In this document: positions 1-5,812 of the stretch, in pieces | How the letters are laid out: every line of letters begins with the position of its first letter | Position numbering within the stretch: the first letter of the stretch is position 1 | Assembly: GCF_030651615.1 (NCBI RefSeq) | Contig: NZ_JAUSCG010000139.1 | Coordinates: forward strand, 1 to 10,978 | Length of the DNA stretch: 10,978 bases | Direction: 5' to 3' | DNA from: Methanocalculus sp. | GTDB lineage: Archaea > Halobacteriota > Methanomicrobia > Methanomicrobiales > Methanocorpusculaceae | Translations under genes and position numbers: made by a program | Notes under the pieces: model-generated | The model's input: only the letters and a program-made list of their open reading frames with translations | Told to the model about the DNA's origin: nothing | The model's database searches: none

Positions 1-168
1 GTCGACTTCGGCGATCTCCAGCATGAGGTCCGGCTTGATCTCGTTGATGTGAAGGTCGGGGAATTCGTCCTGGTCCATGTCGGATTTGCCATTCAGCGAC
101 TTTCACGAGAGGAAGGGCTTGAGACCAGAGAGTTATTCCGGCAATGCTATGAGGCCATGGGTGCCTGA
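1..168 (+). CDS. hypC: HypC/HupF-family hydrogenase maturation chaperone, 3' part
   Basis: Only the last 55 codons lie in the window, read in frame 1 to TGA at 166-168. The segment begins VDFGDLQHEVRLDLV and continues with VKVGEFVLVHVGFAIQRL. This matches the HypC pattern of a small beta-barrel followed by the G-x-(Y/F)-V-L-V-H-x-G-F-A signature and a C-terminal helix. HypC works with HypD to assemble and deliver the Fe(CN)2CO group to the [NiFe] hydrogenase large subunit. Its N-terminal catalytic Cys2 is outside the window, so it cannot be checked. The stop codon overlaps the hypA start (TGATG), which indicates translational coupling. The family call is firm; the absent N-terminus is the only limit. 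Confidence 0.88.
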   Translation, partial: VDFGDLQHEVRLDLVDVKVGEFVLVHVGFAIQRLSREEGLETRELFRQCYEAMGA

Positions 169-506
169 TGCATGAATACGGCATAGCCTATGACATCTAT
201 GCGACAGCACGCAGAACGGCCCTTGATCATAATGCAGGGCACGTAACTACTATCACCGTCTCTTTCGGCCAGATGGCCATGATTAACCCGGAACAGGTCT
301 GTTTTCTCTTTACTACAATCGCTGAAGACGATCCGGTGATGCGTGGGGCAAAGATAGTCTGCGAGATTGTTCTTCCGCGTACCTGTTGTGTCTGTGGGTA
401 TGAGGGAAACGAGATCTATGTCTGTCCTGACTGTGGAAAACTACCCTCCCTCGTCTCGGGAAAAGAGATTGTTGTAAAGAATATTGAGATAGATACTGGT
501 GAATAA
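168..506 (+). CDS. hypA: Hydrogenase nickel-insertion protein HypA
   Basis: The product has 112 residues, normal for the family. It starts Met-His-Glu, with His2 the expected N-terminal nickel ligand; this fixes the start at ATG 168. The zinc site is complete: two CxxC pairs at Cys73/Cys76 and Cys86/Cys89. HypA, usually with the GTPase HypB, inserts Ni into the [NiFe] hydrogenase large subunit in the cytoplasm; hypB is not in this window. The gene sits between hypC and hypE with one-base overlaps at each end (TGATG upstream, TAATG downstream), so it belongs to a tight hyp operon. Nothing unusual is seen apart from two extra cysteines (45 and 65) and a doubled Cys73-Cys74. Confidence 0.95.
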   Translation: MHEYGIAYDIYATARRTALDHNAGHVTTITVSFGQMAMINPEQVCFLFTTIAEDDPVMRGAKIVCEIVLPRTCCVCGYEGNEIYVCPDCGKLPSLVSGKEIVVKNIEIDTGE

Positions 507-1504
507 TGATGAAAGTCAATCTTATGCATGGTGCCGGCGGAGAGGTGATGGGTGAACTTCTCAGAACGTTAACAGCATTCTCTCATAACAATGCCGGTGG
601 TATCGGCCTTGAATCCCTCGACGATGGTGCTGTCATCCCGATTAATGGCAGTAATATTGTCTTTACCACCGACTCGCATGTCGTCAGGCCGCTCTTTTTT
701 CCTGGTGGTGATATCGGACGAATCTCTGTCTGCGGCACAGTAAACGATCTTGCAGTGATGGGTGCCCGTCCGATTGCCCTCTCCTCTGCTATGGTGATCG
801 AGGAGGGTTTCCCAATTGATGATCTTGTCAGAATTGTCGCTTCGATGGATCAGGCACTAGGAGAAGCTGGGGCCAGTATCGTTACAGGAGATTGCAAGGT
901 CATAGAACGTGGATCTCTTGTAGTTATCATCATCAATACTGCAGGGATCGTGATCTCAAAGAGACCGGTTCGTGACTGTACTCTTCAGGAAGGAGATTGT
1001 ATCATCGTCTCCGGAACCCTTGGTGATCACGGCATCTCGCTCCTCTCATATCGGGAGGGGTTCAACCTGGGTGATCAACTGCGATCTGATGTGGCACCGG
1101 TCTGGCCGATCGTTGATCTTGCACTTCATGCCGGAGATATTCATGCGATGAAAGACCCCACTCGTGGCGGATTTGCCGCTGCAATCAATGAGATGGCAAC
1201 CAAGAGTGGTGTTGGAATCCTCCTTGATGAAGGGCATGTTCCAATCAGGCGCAGCATCCGGTCTGCAGCTGATATCCTTGGAATAGATCCCCTGCAGGTT
1301 GCAAACGAAGGGAAGGTGGTGATGGGTGTCCCAGCAGAGGATGCAGAGGCAGTCCTCTCCGCTATCCGGTCTCATCCTCTTGGTCGTGAAGCTGCGATTA
1401 TCGGTCGGGTCGTCTCCGGATCACGTGTTATCATGCAGACGAAGATCGGAGGAGAGCGGTTCGTCGAGCCGCCGCTTGGTGATCCGGTGCCGAGGGTATG
1501 TTAG
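506..1504 (+). CDS. hypE: Hydrogenase maturation carbamoyl dehydratase HypE
   Basis: The product has 332 residues of the PurM/AIR-synthase-like ATP-binding fold. HypE accepts a carbamoyl group from HypF on its C-terminal cysteine and dehydrates it with ATP to a thiocyanate, the source of the hydrogenase cyanide ligands. Visible landmarks are the glycine-rich N-terminus (HGAGGEVM), a DDGAV motif at 39-43, TTDSHVV at 54-60, the GTVNDLAVMGARP core (77-89), TGDCKV (127-132) and MKDPTRGG (215-222). The protein ends in the expected PRVC, so the essential terminal Cys332 is present. Two ATGs lie in tandem at 506 and 509; either could start and the length changes by one residue. The gene overlaps hypA by 1 base and pyrC by 7. 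A cysteine stands where I expect Thr in the usual GDTKV motif. Confidence 0.95.
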   Translation: MMKVNLMHGAGGEVMGELLRTLTAFSHNNAGGIGLESLDDGAVIPINGSNIVFTTDSHVVRPLFFPGGDIGRISVCGTVNDLAVMGARPIALSSAMVIEEGFPIDDLVRIVASMDQALGEAGASIVTGDCKVIERGSLVVIIINTAGIVISKRPVRDCTLQEGDCIIVSGTLGDHGISLLSYREGFNLGDQLRSDVAPVWPIVDLALHAGDIHAMKDPTRGGFAAAINEMATKSGVGILLDEGHVPIRRSIRSAADILGIDPLQVANEGKVVMGVPAEDAEAVLSAIRSHPLGREAAIIGRVVSGSRVIMQTKIGGERFVEPPLGDPVPRVC

Positions 1505-2757
1505 ATCTGGTTCTTCGCAGTACTACCCTTCCTGATGGAAGAATTGCCGATCTCGCGTTTCAGGATGGCGCTCTTGTCAGTGTCGGAAGTGCTGGAAGAG
1601 CGCATGAGGATATCAGGTGTAATGGTCTCCTCTGCATCCCTGCAGCAACCGATATGCATGTTCATATGCGTGGGGGACCGCAGTCTGCCAAAGAGGACTG
1701 GCGGACGGGGACAATGGCCGCTCTTGCCGGGGGTGTGACAATGGTCGTTGACCAGCCAAATACGATTCCTCCCCTCCTCACTCAGGAGGCGTATACTGAT
1801 CGGATCAGAGAGGCGAAGACGGGGGCACTCTGCTCTTTTGCTGTGAATGCAGGCGTCTCTCCGGGCTCTGATCCTCTCCCCCTCTGGAAAGCGGGCGCGA
1901 TGGCATTCGGAGAGATCTTTGCTGCACCTTCAAGTTATGGTGATGCACTGACAATTGAGGAGTTGAAGGTCTCTCTTCAGAAGATACACTCACTTGGTGC
2001 TCTTGCTACCATCCATTCCGAGGAGGTCGGACCGGGATCTCCATCAGATCTCACCGCTCATAATCGGATCCGTTCCCCGGATGGTGAAGCCCGGGCTCTT
2101 GGATTGATTGGTGAGATACTGCCGATCGGAATGAAACCACACATCTGCCATATCAGCTCCACTGCTTCACTCAGAGTTGCACCCGGATCAAAGGAGGTTA
2201 CTCCGCACCATCTCTTCCTTGCTATTGAGGATTTCGCACCTGAAGACACATTCGCGCGGGTTAACCCTCCAATTCGCCCGGAATCAGATCGAAGGGCTCT
2301 CTTCTCTTCATGGAACAGCATCGATCTCATTGCATCGGATCATGCTCCTCATACCAGATCCGAGAAGACTGTTTCGTTTGCTGATGCTCCTTCCGGCCTT
2401 CCTGGTGTAGAGACGATGCTTCCTCTCCTGATGAATGAGGTGGTCAGGAAGACGATAACGCTCAATTCTCTCGTAGAGAAGACTGCTATTGCACCATGCA
2501 GGGTTCTTGGAATACCTCCTGCCGGATATGCGCCAGGTGAACGATCAGATTTTGCTCTGTATGCGATGCAGCCTGAGACGATCAGATCTGACAATCTCCA
2601 TTCCCGGGCGGGATGGACTCCGTTTGAAGGTCGCATGGGGGTATTCCCGACTCTCGTCATTCATAAGGGGAGGGTTGCCTATCGGGATGGAGATTACTCA
2701 TATGATTCCGGAGGCTGGGTTACGGGAAGAGGTTATCTGCCTGGGGAACACATTTAA
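1498..2757 (+). CDS. pyrC: Dihydroorotase (amidohydrolase family)
   Basis: The product has 419 residues. It cyclises N-carbamoyl-L-aspartate to dihydroorotate, the third step of pyrimidine synthesis. Amidohydrolase landmarks are in order: the metal motif DMHVHMR (52-58), Asn-containing QPNT (86-89), TIHSEE (171-176) with a candidate ligand His173, CHISS (217-221) with His218, TPHH (235-238) and the catalytic/metal Asp281 in ASDHAPHT. GLPGVETMLPLL at 300-311 is typical of dihydroorotases rather than hydantoinases. Glu139 lies where some relatives have a carboxylated lysine, suggesting a class I type site; this is inference. GGTG at 1486-1489 is a plausible Shine-Dalgarno for ATG 1498. The start lies inside hypE (7-base overlap), so translation is probably coupled to the hyp genes. 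Confidence 0.93.
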   Translation: MLDLVLRSTTLPDGRIADLAFQDGALVSVGSAGRAHEDIRCNGLLCIPAATDMHVHMRGGPQSAKEDWRTGTMAALAGGVTMVVDQPNTIPPLLTQEAYTDRIREAKTGALCSFAVNAGVSPGSDPLPLWKAGAMAFGEIFAAPSSYGDALTIEELKVSLQKIHSLGALATIHSEEVGPGSPSDLTAHNRIRSPDGEARALGLIGEILPIGMKPHICHISSTASLRVAPGSKEVTPHHLFLAIEDFAPEDTFARVNPPIRPESDRRALFSSWNSIDLIASDHAPHTRSEKTVSFADAPSGLPGVETMLPLLMNEVVRKTITLNSLVEKTAIAPCRVLGIPPAGYAPGERSDFALYAMQPETIRSDNLHSRAGWTPFEGRMGVFPTLVIHKGRVAYRDGDYSYDSGGWVTGRGYLPGEHI

Positions 2758-2771
2758 TACTGTGCCAACAG

Positions 2772-2945
2772 ATGCGCATTCATAGGTCCCCAGGTGATCA
2801 ATATGACGTATGTCATGAGATGAGCCATGGGACAACCCGTTTGCGCGACAGGCATCACCCGGTGATGGGTTTGTTACGGGAGGAATGGCAGCAGCTACCG
2901 ATGACCGCTATCAGTTATCACCGGGTGACATCTACCTACATATAG
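2772..2945 (+). CDS. Possible 57-residue protein, unidentified
   Basis: An open frame runs from ATG 2772 to TAG 2943-2945, starting MRIHRSPGDQYDVCHEMSHG and ending HRVTSTYI. It has seven histidines, one cysteine (Cys14), and is basic overall with no membrane segment. It fits exactly between pyrC and the DUF167 gene and ends one base before the next ATG (TAGCATG), as a translationally coupled gene would. This is useful because the DUF167 gene has no Shine-Dalgarno of its own. Against it: no clear Shine-Dalgarno precedes ATG 2772, I recognise no family, and the frame is short enough to be open by chance. The palindromes of the spacer lie inside it. It could equally be an untranslated leader. 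Confidence 0.25.
   Translation: MRIHRSPGDQYDVCHEMSHGTTRLRDRHHPVMGLLREEWQQLPMTAISYHRVTSTYI
2853..2928 (+). repeat. Inverted repeat of an 11-base palindrome
   Basis: The left arm holds TCACCCGGTGAT at 2855-2866, the right arm ATCACCGGGTGA at 2917-2928. Each arm is itself a palindrome around a single central base (2860 and 2923). The centres are 63 bases apart, about six helical turns, so dimeric protein sites would face the same side of the DNA. In RNA the arms could pair as a 12-bp stem, or the left arm could fold alone as a 6-bp hairpin (2853-2858 with 2862-2867). The repeat ends 18 bases before the DUF167 start codon. Whether it acts as operator or RNA structure is inference. Confidence 0.5.
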
Positions 2946-2946
2946 C

Positions 2947-3267
2947 ATGGATTCTTTTATTGATGCACTCCGGGCAACAGACGATGGTCTTTTGATTAAA
3001 ATTGAAGTGCAAACGGGATCGGGAAGGAATGTATTCCCCTCAGGGTACAATCCCTGGCGCAAAACTATCGGTGTTGCGGTGACAGCACCACCTGTTGATG
3101 GTCGGGCAAATACGGCAATCATCGATCTTGTTGCTGATAGTATGCATGTGCCCAGGTCATCAGTCAATATTATGTCAGGGCACCAGTCATCTAAAAAGGT
3201 GATCCGGATTGCCAATATGACCCTCTTACAGGGAATAGAAATTCTCAGGCCATTTTTCGATGAGTGA
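2947..3267 (+). CDS. UPF0235 (DUF167, YggU-like) protein
   Basis: The product has 106 residues and matches the small alpha/beta DUF167/YggU family found in bacteria, archaea and eukaryotes. Its biochemical role is unsettled. Diagnostic features are the early strand with V-x-T-G (LLIKIEVQTGSGRN, 15-28), the signature APPVDGRAN at 47-55 and the glycine/lysine motif SGHQSSKK at 77-84 followed by a final strand. ATG 2947 is the only start: an in-frame TGA lies just upstream at 2926-2928 and no alternative start follows it. No Shine-Dalgarno precedes it, so translation is either coupled to the 57-codon frame ending at 2945 or uses a leaderless transcript. It is followed by a 134-base gap with a likely new promoter. 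Confidence 0.85.
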   Translation: MDSFIDALRATDDGLLIKIEVQTGSGRNVFPSGYNPWRKTIGVAVTAPPVDGRANTAIIDLVADSMHVPRSSVNIMSGHQSSKKVIRIANMTLLQGIEILRPFFDE

Positions 3268-3282
3268 TAATCGGCAGGGATT

Positions 3283-3302
3283 GTTTAGTACTTCTCCTAA
3301 AC
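3283..3302 (+). terminator. Weak hairpin after the DUF167 gene
   Basis: GTTTAG (3283-3288) can pair with CTAAAC (3297-3302) around an 8-base loop, 15 bases after the DUF167 stop. The stem is only 6 bp and AT-rich, and no long T-tract follows, so a terminator role is a guess from position alone. Confidence 0.2.
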
Positions 3303-3315
3303 TTATCCTCAGGGG

Positions 3316-3351
3316 TTACTTTAAGTAAATGTAACTCTCTATAGTTATTTA
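3316..3351 (+). promoter_or_regulatory. Candidate archaeal promoter for dnaG
   Basis: Two TATA-like stretches lie in the gap before dnaG: TTTAAGTA at 3320-3327 and CTATAGTTATTTA at 3339-3351. About 26 bases downstream of each would place the start of transcription near 3350 or 3371, giving a leader of roughly 30-50 bases. That agrees with the Shine-Dalgarno seen at 3388-3394. The first box lies within a perfect 13-base palindrome, TTACTT-T-AAGTAA (3316-3328). Confidence 0.4.
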
Positions 3352-3387
3352 CCTATGATCAGGCGTAGCATTCATTGCATGATCGAT

Positions 3388-3394
3388 GGGGGTG
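3388..3394 (+). promoter_or_regulatory. Shine-Dalgarno deciding the dnaG start
   Basis: GGGGGTG lies 7 bases before ATG 3402 and complements the archaeal 16S 3' end (anti-SD AUCACCUCC). It lies inside the nine-codon extension that starting at ATG 3375 would add, and so argues for ATG 3402 as the real start. Confidence 0.7.
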
Positions 3395-3401
3395 CGTTTA
3401 C

Positions 3402-4658
3402 ATGTATTCACCTGATACGACTAAGTATCTTATTCAGATTCATCTCGAAACAGAGGGGGTGGTTGAGAAACCCGATGTAGTCGGTGCCATTTTTGGCCAG
3501 ACAGAAGGGTTGCTCGGAGAAGATCTCGACCTCCGTGATCTCCAGAGGACCGGAAGGGTCGGACGAATTGATGTTCAGATCGTCAGCAGACGAGGTGAGA
3601 CTACTGGTGATATTTTTATTGCTTCATCACTTGACCGGGCAGAGACGGCCATCCTTGCTGCATCACTTGAGACGATCGATCGGGTCGGTCCATGTGTCGC
3701 CCGGGTCCATGTCGAGTGCATCGAAGATATCAGGGTAGCCAAAAGGAAGAAGATCATCGAACGGGCTAAGGAGCTCCTCCTTGATGCCTTTGAGGAGGAC
3801 TCGATAGACTCTCAGGATCTCCTTGATGAGGTGCGGGAATCGATCAGGATAGAAAAAGTCCGTATGATTGGGGAGGAACGGGTACCTGCAGGTCCGAATG
3901 TTGAAGAATCCGATGCGATCATCATTGTTGAAGGTAGAGCTGATGTTCTGAACCTTCTTCGCTATGGGATTAAGAATAGTGTTGCAGTTGAAGGAACAAA
4001 TGTCCCTGGCATCATCGTCAGTCTCTGTGAAAAGAAGACTGCAACCGTCTTTGTAGATGGTGATCGGGGTGGTGAGTTGATCCTGCGGGAACTCCTCCAG
4101 ATTGCAGATGTTGACTTTGTTGCTTACCCTCCACGAGGAAAGAGTGTCGAAGACCTCAGTCGAAAAGAGATTGTCAAGGCATTGCGGAATAAAGTGCCGG
4201 TTGAGTATGTGCGGGATCAGATCGACAGAGAGACACGAAAGACAGGTTCTCAGTATGGTGCCCAACCCACATTATATCCAGGTCCTGTTGAACGTGCTGA
4301 TGAGAAGGTCAATGACGATCTCCGTTTTGATGTATCTGATGATCACTCCTTACCCTCTATGGGGGAGGAGAAAGCGGCTCTGACTACACTTGGCGGACAT
4401 ATTCAGGAAATTCGCGGGAGTGGCCTTGGAAGATTTCTCTCTCCCGATCTCTCGAAGATCCACGATTTTTCTCCAGATGATTTCAGGGGGCTTCTTGAAA
4501 AGTATGGGGATGAGAGTGCAGGTGTTATCTTTGATTTGACGGTGGATCAGAAGATGCTTGATGTGGTTGCTGAGAAAGGTCTTGAGTTCATCGCAGCACC
4601 CAACTTTTCAGGAATTGTAAAACGACCTGCATCTTTACGTATGGTGAAGATGAACTAG
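3402..4658 (+). CDS. dnaG: Archaeal DnaG-type primase
   Basis: The product has 418 residues from ATG 3402. That start gives the usual archaeal N-terminus ([20 protein letters not shown]) and has a good Shine-Dalgarno; an in-frame ATG at 3375 would only add nine residues. Order: an N-terminal archaeal DnaG domain (about 1-165, including [20 protein letters not shown]), a TOPRIM domain (about 170-260), an acidic poorly conserved linker (about 280-335) and a conserved C-terminal domain. TOPRIM metal-binding motifs are intact: EGRAD with Glu177, and DGD with Asp219 and Asp221. Archaeal DnaG synthesises RNA primers in vitro and also binds the RNA exosome, so it may serve replication, RNA processing or both. 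It lacks the bacterial CHC2 zinc domain, as expected. It appears to be transcribed from its own promoter and is followed by an AT-rich gap. Confidence 0.94.
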   Translation: MYSPDTTKYLIQIHLETEGVVEKPDVVGAIFGQTEGLLGEDLDLRDLQRTGRVGRIDVQIVSRRGETTGDIFIASSLDRAETAILAASLETIDRVGPCVARVHVECIEDIRVAKRKKIIERAKELLLDAFEEDSIDSQDLLDEVRESIRIEKVRMIGEERVPAGPNVEESDAIIIVEGRADVLNLLRYGIKNSVAVEGTNVPGIIVSLCEKKTATVFVDGDRGGELILRELLQIADVDFVAYPPRGKSVEDLSRKEIVKALRNKVPVEYVRDQIDRETRKTGSQYGAQPTLYPGPVERADEKVNDDLRFDVSDDHSLPSMGEEKAALTTLGGHIQEIRGSGLGRFLSPDLSKIHDFSPDDFRGLLEKYGDESAGVIFDLTVDQKMLDVVAEKGLEFIAAPNFSGIVKRPASLRMVKMN

Positions 4659-4720
4659 TATTATAATTTTATCTTTTAATCCATATCCTTTTATTCCCAG
4701 CCATCACCATCGTACTTAAC
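4659..4720 (+). promoter_or_regulatory. AT-rich gap: dnaG 3' end and UPF0058 promoter region
   Basis: The first half (4659-4692) is rich in T and A, with TTATAATTTTATCTTTTAAT at 4661-4680 and a CCTTTTATT run at 4687-4695. These T-tracts would suit archaeal transcription termination after dnaG. The TTATAATT or TTTTAAT stretches could equally be the TATA box of the following gene. ATCACC at 4702-4707 is complementary to GGTGAT at 4721-4726 and could partly mask the Shine-Dalgarno. The two roles cannot be separated from the sequence. Confidence 0.35.
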
Positions 4721-4726
4721 GGTGAT
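4721..4726 (+). promoter_or_regulatory. Shine-Dalgarno deciding the UPF0058 start
   Basis: GGTGAT is a perfect match to the archaeal anti-SD. It ends 4 bases before ATG 4731. A GTG start at 4722 would lie inside this motif, so GTG 4722 is unlikely. Confidence 0.65.
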
Positions 4727-4730
4727 ACAA

Positions 4731-5015
4731 ATGCACAAAGATGAGTTGATCGCCCTCCACCAGATGTTGTCTGACATTAAGGATTACTTCGAAGACCGAA
4801 GTCCCGAGCTGTCATTTCCTCAGTATCATGCCCTGAAGATCAACCCTACACAGGTTCATAAAAGTAAACTTGAGCATAAATATGCCATCTTCATTCTGGC
4901 AACAGAACTTGCAAACGCAATGAAAGACGTAGAGCTTGCATCTTCTGGGAGGATCTCGTCAAGAATGAAAGAACTGGCTGAAAAAACTCTCAAAGAAATT
5001 GAGTGTGCTCAGTAA
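4731..5015 (+). CDS. UPF0058 family protein
   Basis: The product has 94 residues from ATG 4731, starting MHKDELIALHQMLSDIKDYF. This is the typical opening of UPF0058, a small, mostly helical archaeal family of unknown function. A central segment, YHALKINPTQVHKSKLEHKY, is also characteristic: Pro and His residues, then a lysine-rich helix. A frame open from GTG 4722 would add three residues but lies over the Shine-Dalgarno. There is no membrane segment or signal peptide. The gene follows dnaG in the same direction, with a gap that may hold its own promoter, and ends 8 bases from the convergent mptN-like gene. No function can be claimed. Confidence 0.85.
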   Translation: MHKDELIALHQMLSDIKDYFEDRSPELSFPQYHALKINPTQVHKSKLEHKYAIFILATELANAMKDVELASSGRISSRMKELAEKTLKEIECAQ

Positions 5016-5023
5016 AGCACCAC

Positions 5024-5812
5024 TCAACATTTTCCTTCTTCTTCTACAAGATATTCTGCAAGTAATTGTGGTATCGGTGCTGACATACAGTGCCAGTTCG
5101 GGGTTCCATTTACTTCAAGGACGGTATAGCCTTCATCTGTTTTTAAGAGATCAACGCCGCAATAGTCAATTCCGATTGCTTTTGCTGCGGCTTCTGAGAT
5201 TGCACGCATGGCAGGATCGATCTCTACAGGGGTGCCTGTCCCTCCTTTATGTATATTATGAGTCAGGTGAGGTGACTGCCGGTAAATTGCTCCTACTGCA
5301 TGATGCCCTATGACAAATACCCGGAAATCGCGATCGTTTTTGACATACTCCTGGACATAGTAGGGTGGATCGGCGAGATCTGCTGTATTCGAAAAGAGGA
5401 AGATCCCATCCCCGTCAAATCCATATACCGGTTTATAGACAGCTTTACCGTGCCTCCCCAGAAATGCATCGACATCTGAATGCAAACCTGTAAAAAGAGT
5501 CTCTGGTGTCGGGACCCCATGATGTACGAGGAGAGCGGACGTCATCACCTTGCTTGCACAGGTGGCAATAGCTTCAGGGGTGTTGACAAGCCGGTTTTTC
5601 AGTGAAAGTGCTTTGATACGTTCAAACTCTATACCGTCCTGACGTATACCGCAGACCCAGATGAGATCGTTATGATATGAAATTCTGAAGGGATCTTGAT
5701 CACGCAATAAAAGGATCTCATACTCAGCACCCATTGCATCAAGGGCATTTTTTACCATCTGTGTGGAATTATCATCTGGTCTGTCGGTTGGTTTAGGGAT
5801 AATCCGGATCAT
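5024..5812 (-). CDS. mptN: RimK-type ATP-grasp ligase, probable tetrahydromethanopterin:L-glutamate ligase MptN
   Basis: The product has 262 residues of the ATP-grasp glutamate ligase fold. Landmarks: NTPEAIATCASKVMTSALL (77-95), the nucleotide-binding KPVYGFDGDGI (127-137, with Lys127), QEYV (154-157), DFRVFVIG (162-169), the RimK-like NIHKGG (186-191) and the Mg-binding EVNGTPNW (233-240, Glu233 and Asn235). Families with these motifs add glutamate to a cofactor or protein. In Methanocaldococcus, MJ0620 (MptN) adds glutamate to tetrahydromethanopterin to give tetrahydrosarcinapterin, and it lies beside the MJ0619 radical SAM gene. The same pairing here, with a 4-base ATGA overlap, supports MptN over CofF or RimK itself. 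The exact substrate is inferred from context. It converges on the UPF0058 gene with 8 bases between. Confidence 0.78.
   Translation of the reverse strand: MIRIIPKPTDRPDDNSTQMVKNALDAMGAEYEILLLRDQDPFRISYHNDLIWVCGIRQDGIEFERIKALSLKNRLVNTPEAIATCASKVMTSALLVHHGVPTPETLFTGLHSDVDAFLGRHGKAVYKPVYGFDGDGIFLFSNTADLADPPYYVQEYVKNDRDFRVFVIGHHAVGAIYRQSPHLTHNIHKGGTGTPVEIDPAMRAISEAAAKAIGIDYCGVDLLKTDEGYTVLEVNGTPNWHCMSAPIPQLLAEYLVEEEGKC

Larger units (their letters stand above)
2758..2946 (+). other. Spacer upstream of the DUF167 gene, with paired palindromes
   Basis: This is 189 bases with no recognised gene. It holds the palindromes CATCACC-C-GGTGATG (2853-2867) and TCACC-G-GGTGA (2918-2928). Their shared core is the same 11-base sequence in opposite orientation, so 2855-2866 is perfectly complementary to 2917-2928 (12 bp, 50-base loop). 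A further 5-bp pairing, CCCGT 2836-2840 with ACGGG 2876-2880, would enclose the first palindrome. A 57-codon ORF (2772-2945) overlaps all of this. The AT-rich TTTAATA at 2753-2759, at the pyrC stop, is the only TATA-like candidate. No tRNA, C/D-box or terminator pattern was convincing. Confidence 0.6.

Noticed and set aside
2758..2946. C/D-box small RNA or tRNA in the spacer
   Set aside because: GGTGATGG and ATGACC only partly match a C box, no paired D box was found, and there is no cloverleaf or T-loop sequence.
2895..3215. A 106-codon minus-strand frame over the DUF167 gene
   Set aside because: The plus strand carries clear DUF167 motifs, and the antisense product has no recognisable pattern.
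3375..3401. Nine-codon N-terminal extension of dnaG from ATG 3375
   Set aside because: The Shine-Dalgarno at 3388-3394 and the conserved archaeal N-terminus both point to ATG 3402.
3663..4265. A 200-codon open frame on the minus strand inside dnaG
   Set aside because: It lies wholly antisense to the strongly conserved TOPRIM region and its translation resembles no protein; it is a shadow of the codon usage of dnaG.
4702..4726. ATCACC...GGTGAT inverted repeat before the UPF0058 gene as a third copy of the spacer palindrome
   Set aside because: The halves are 13 bases apart rather than 1, and the right half is simply the Shine-Dalgarno, so similarity to the 2853-2928 sites is probably incidental.
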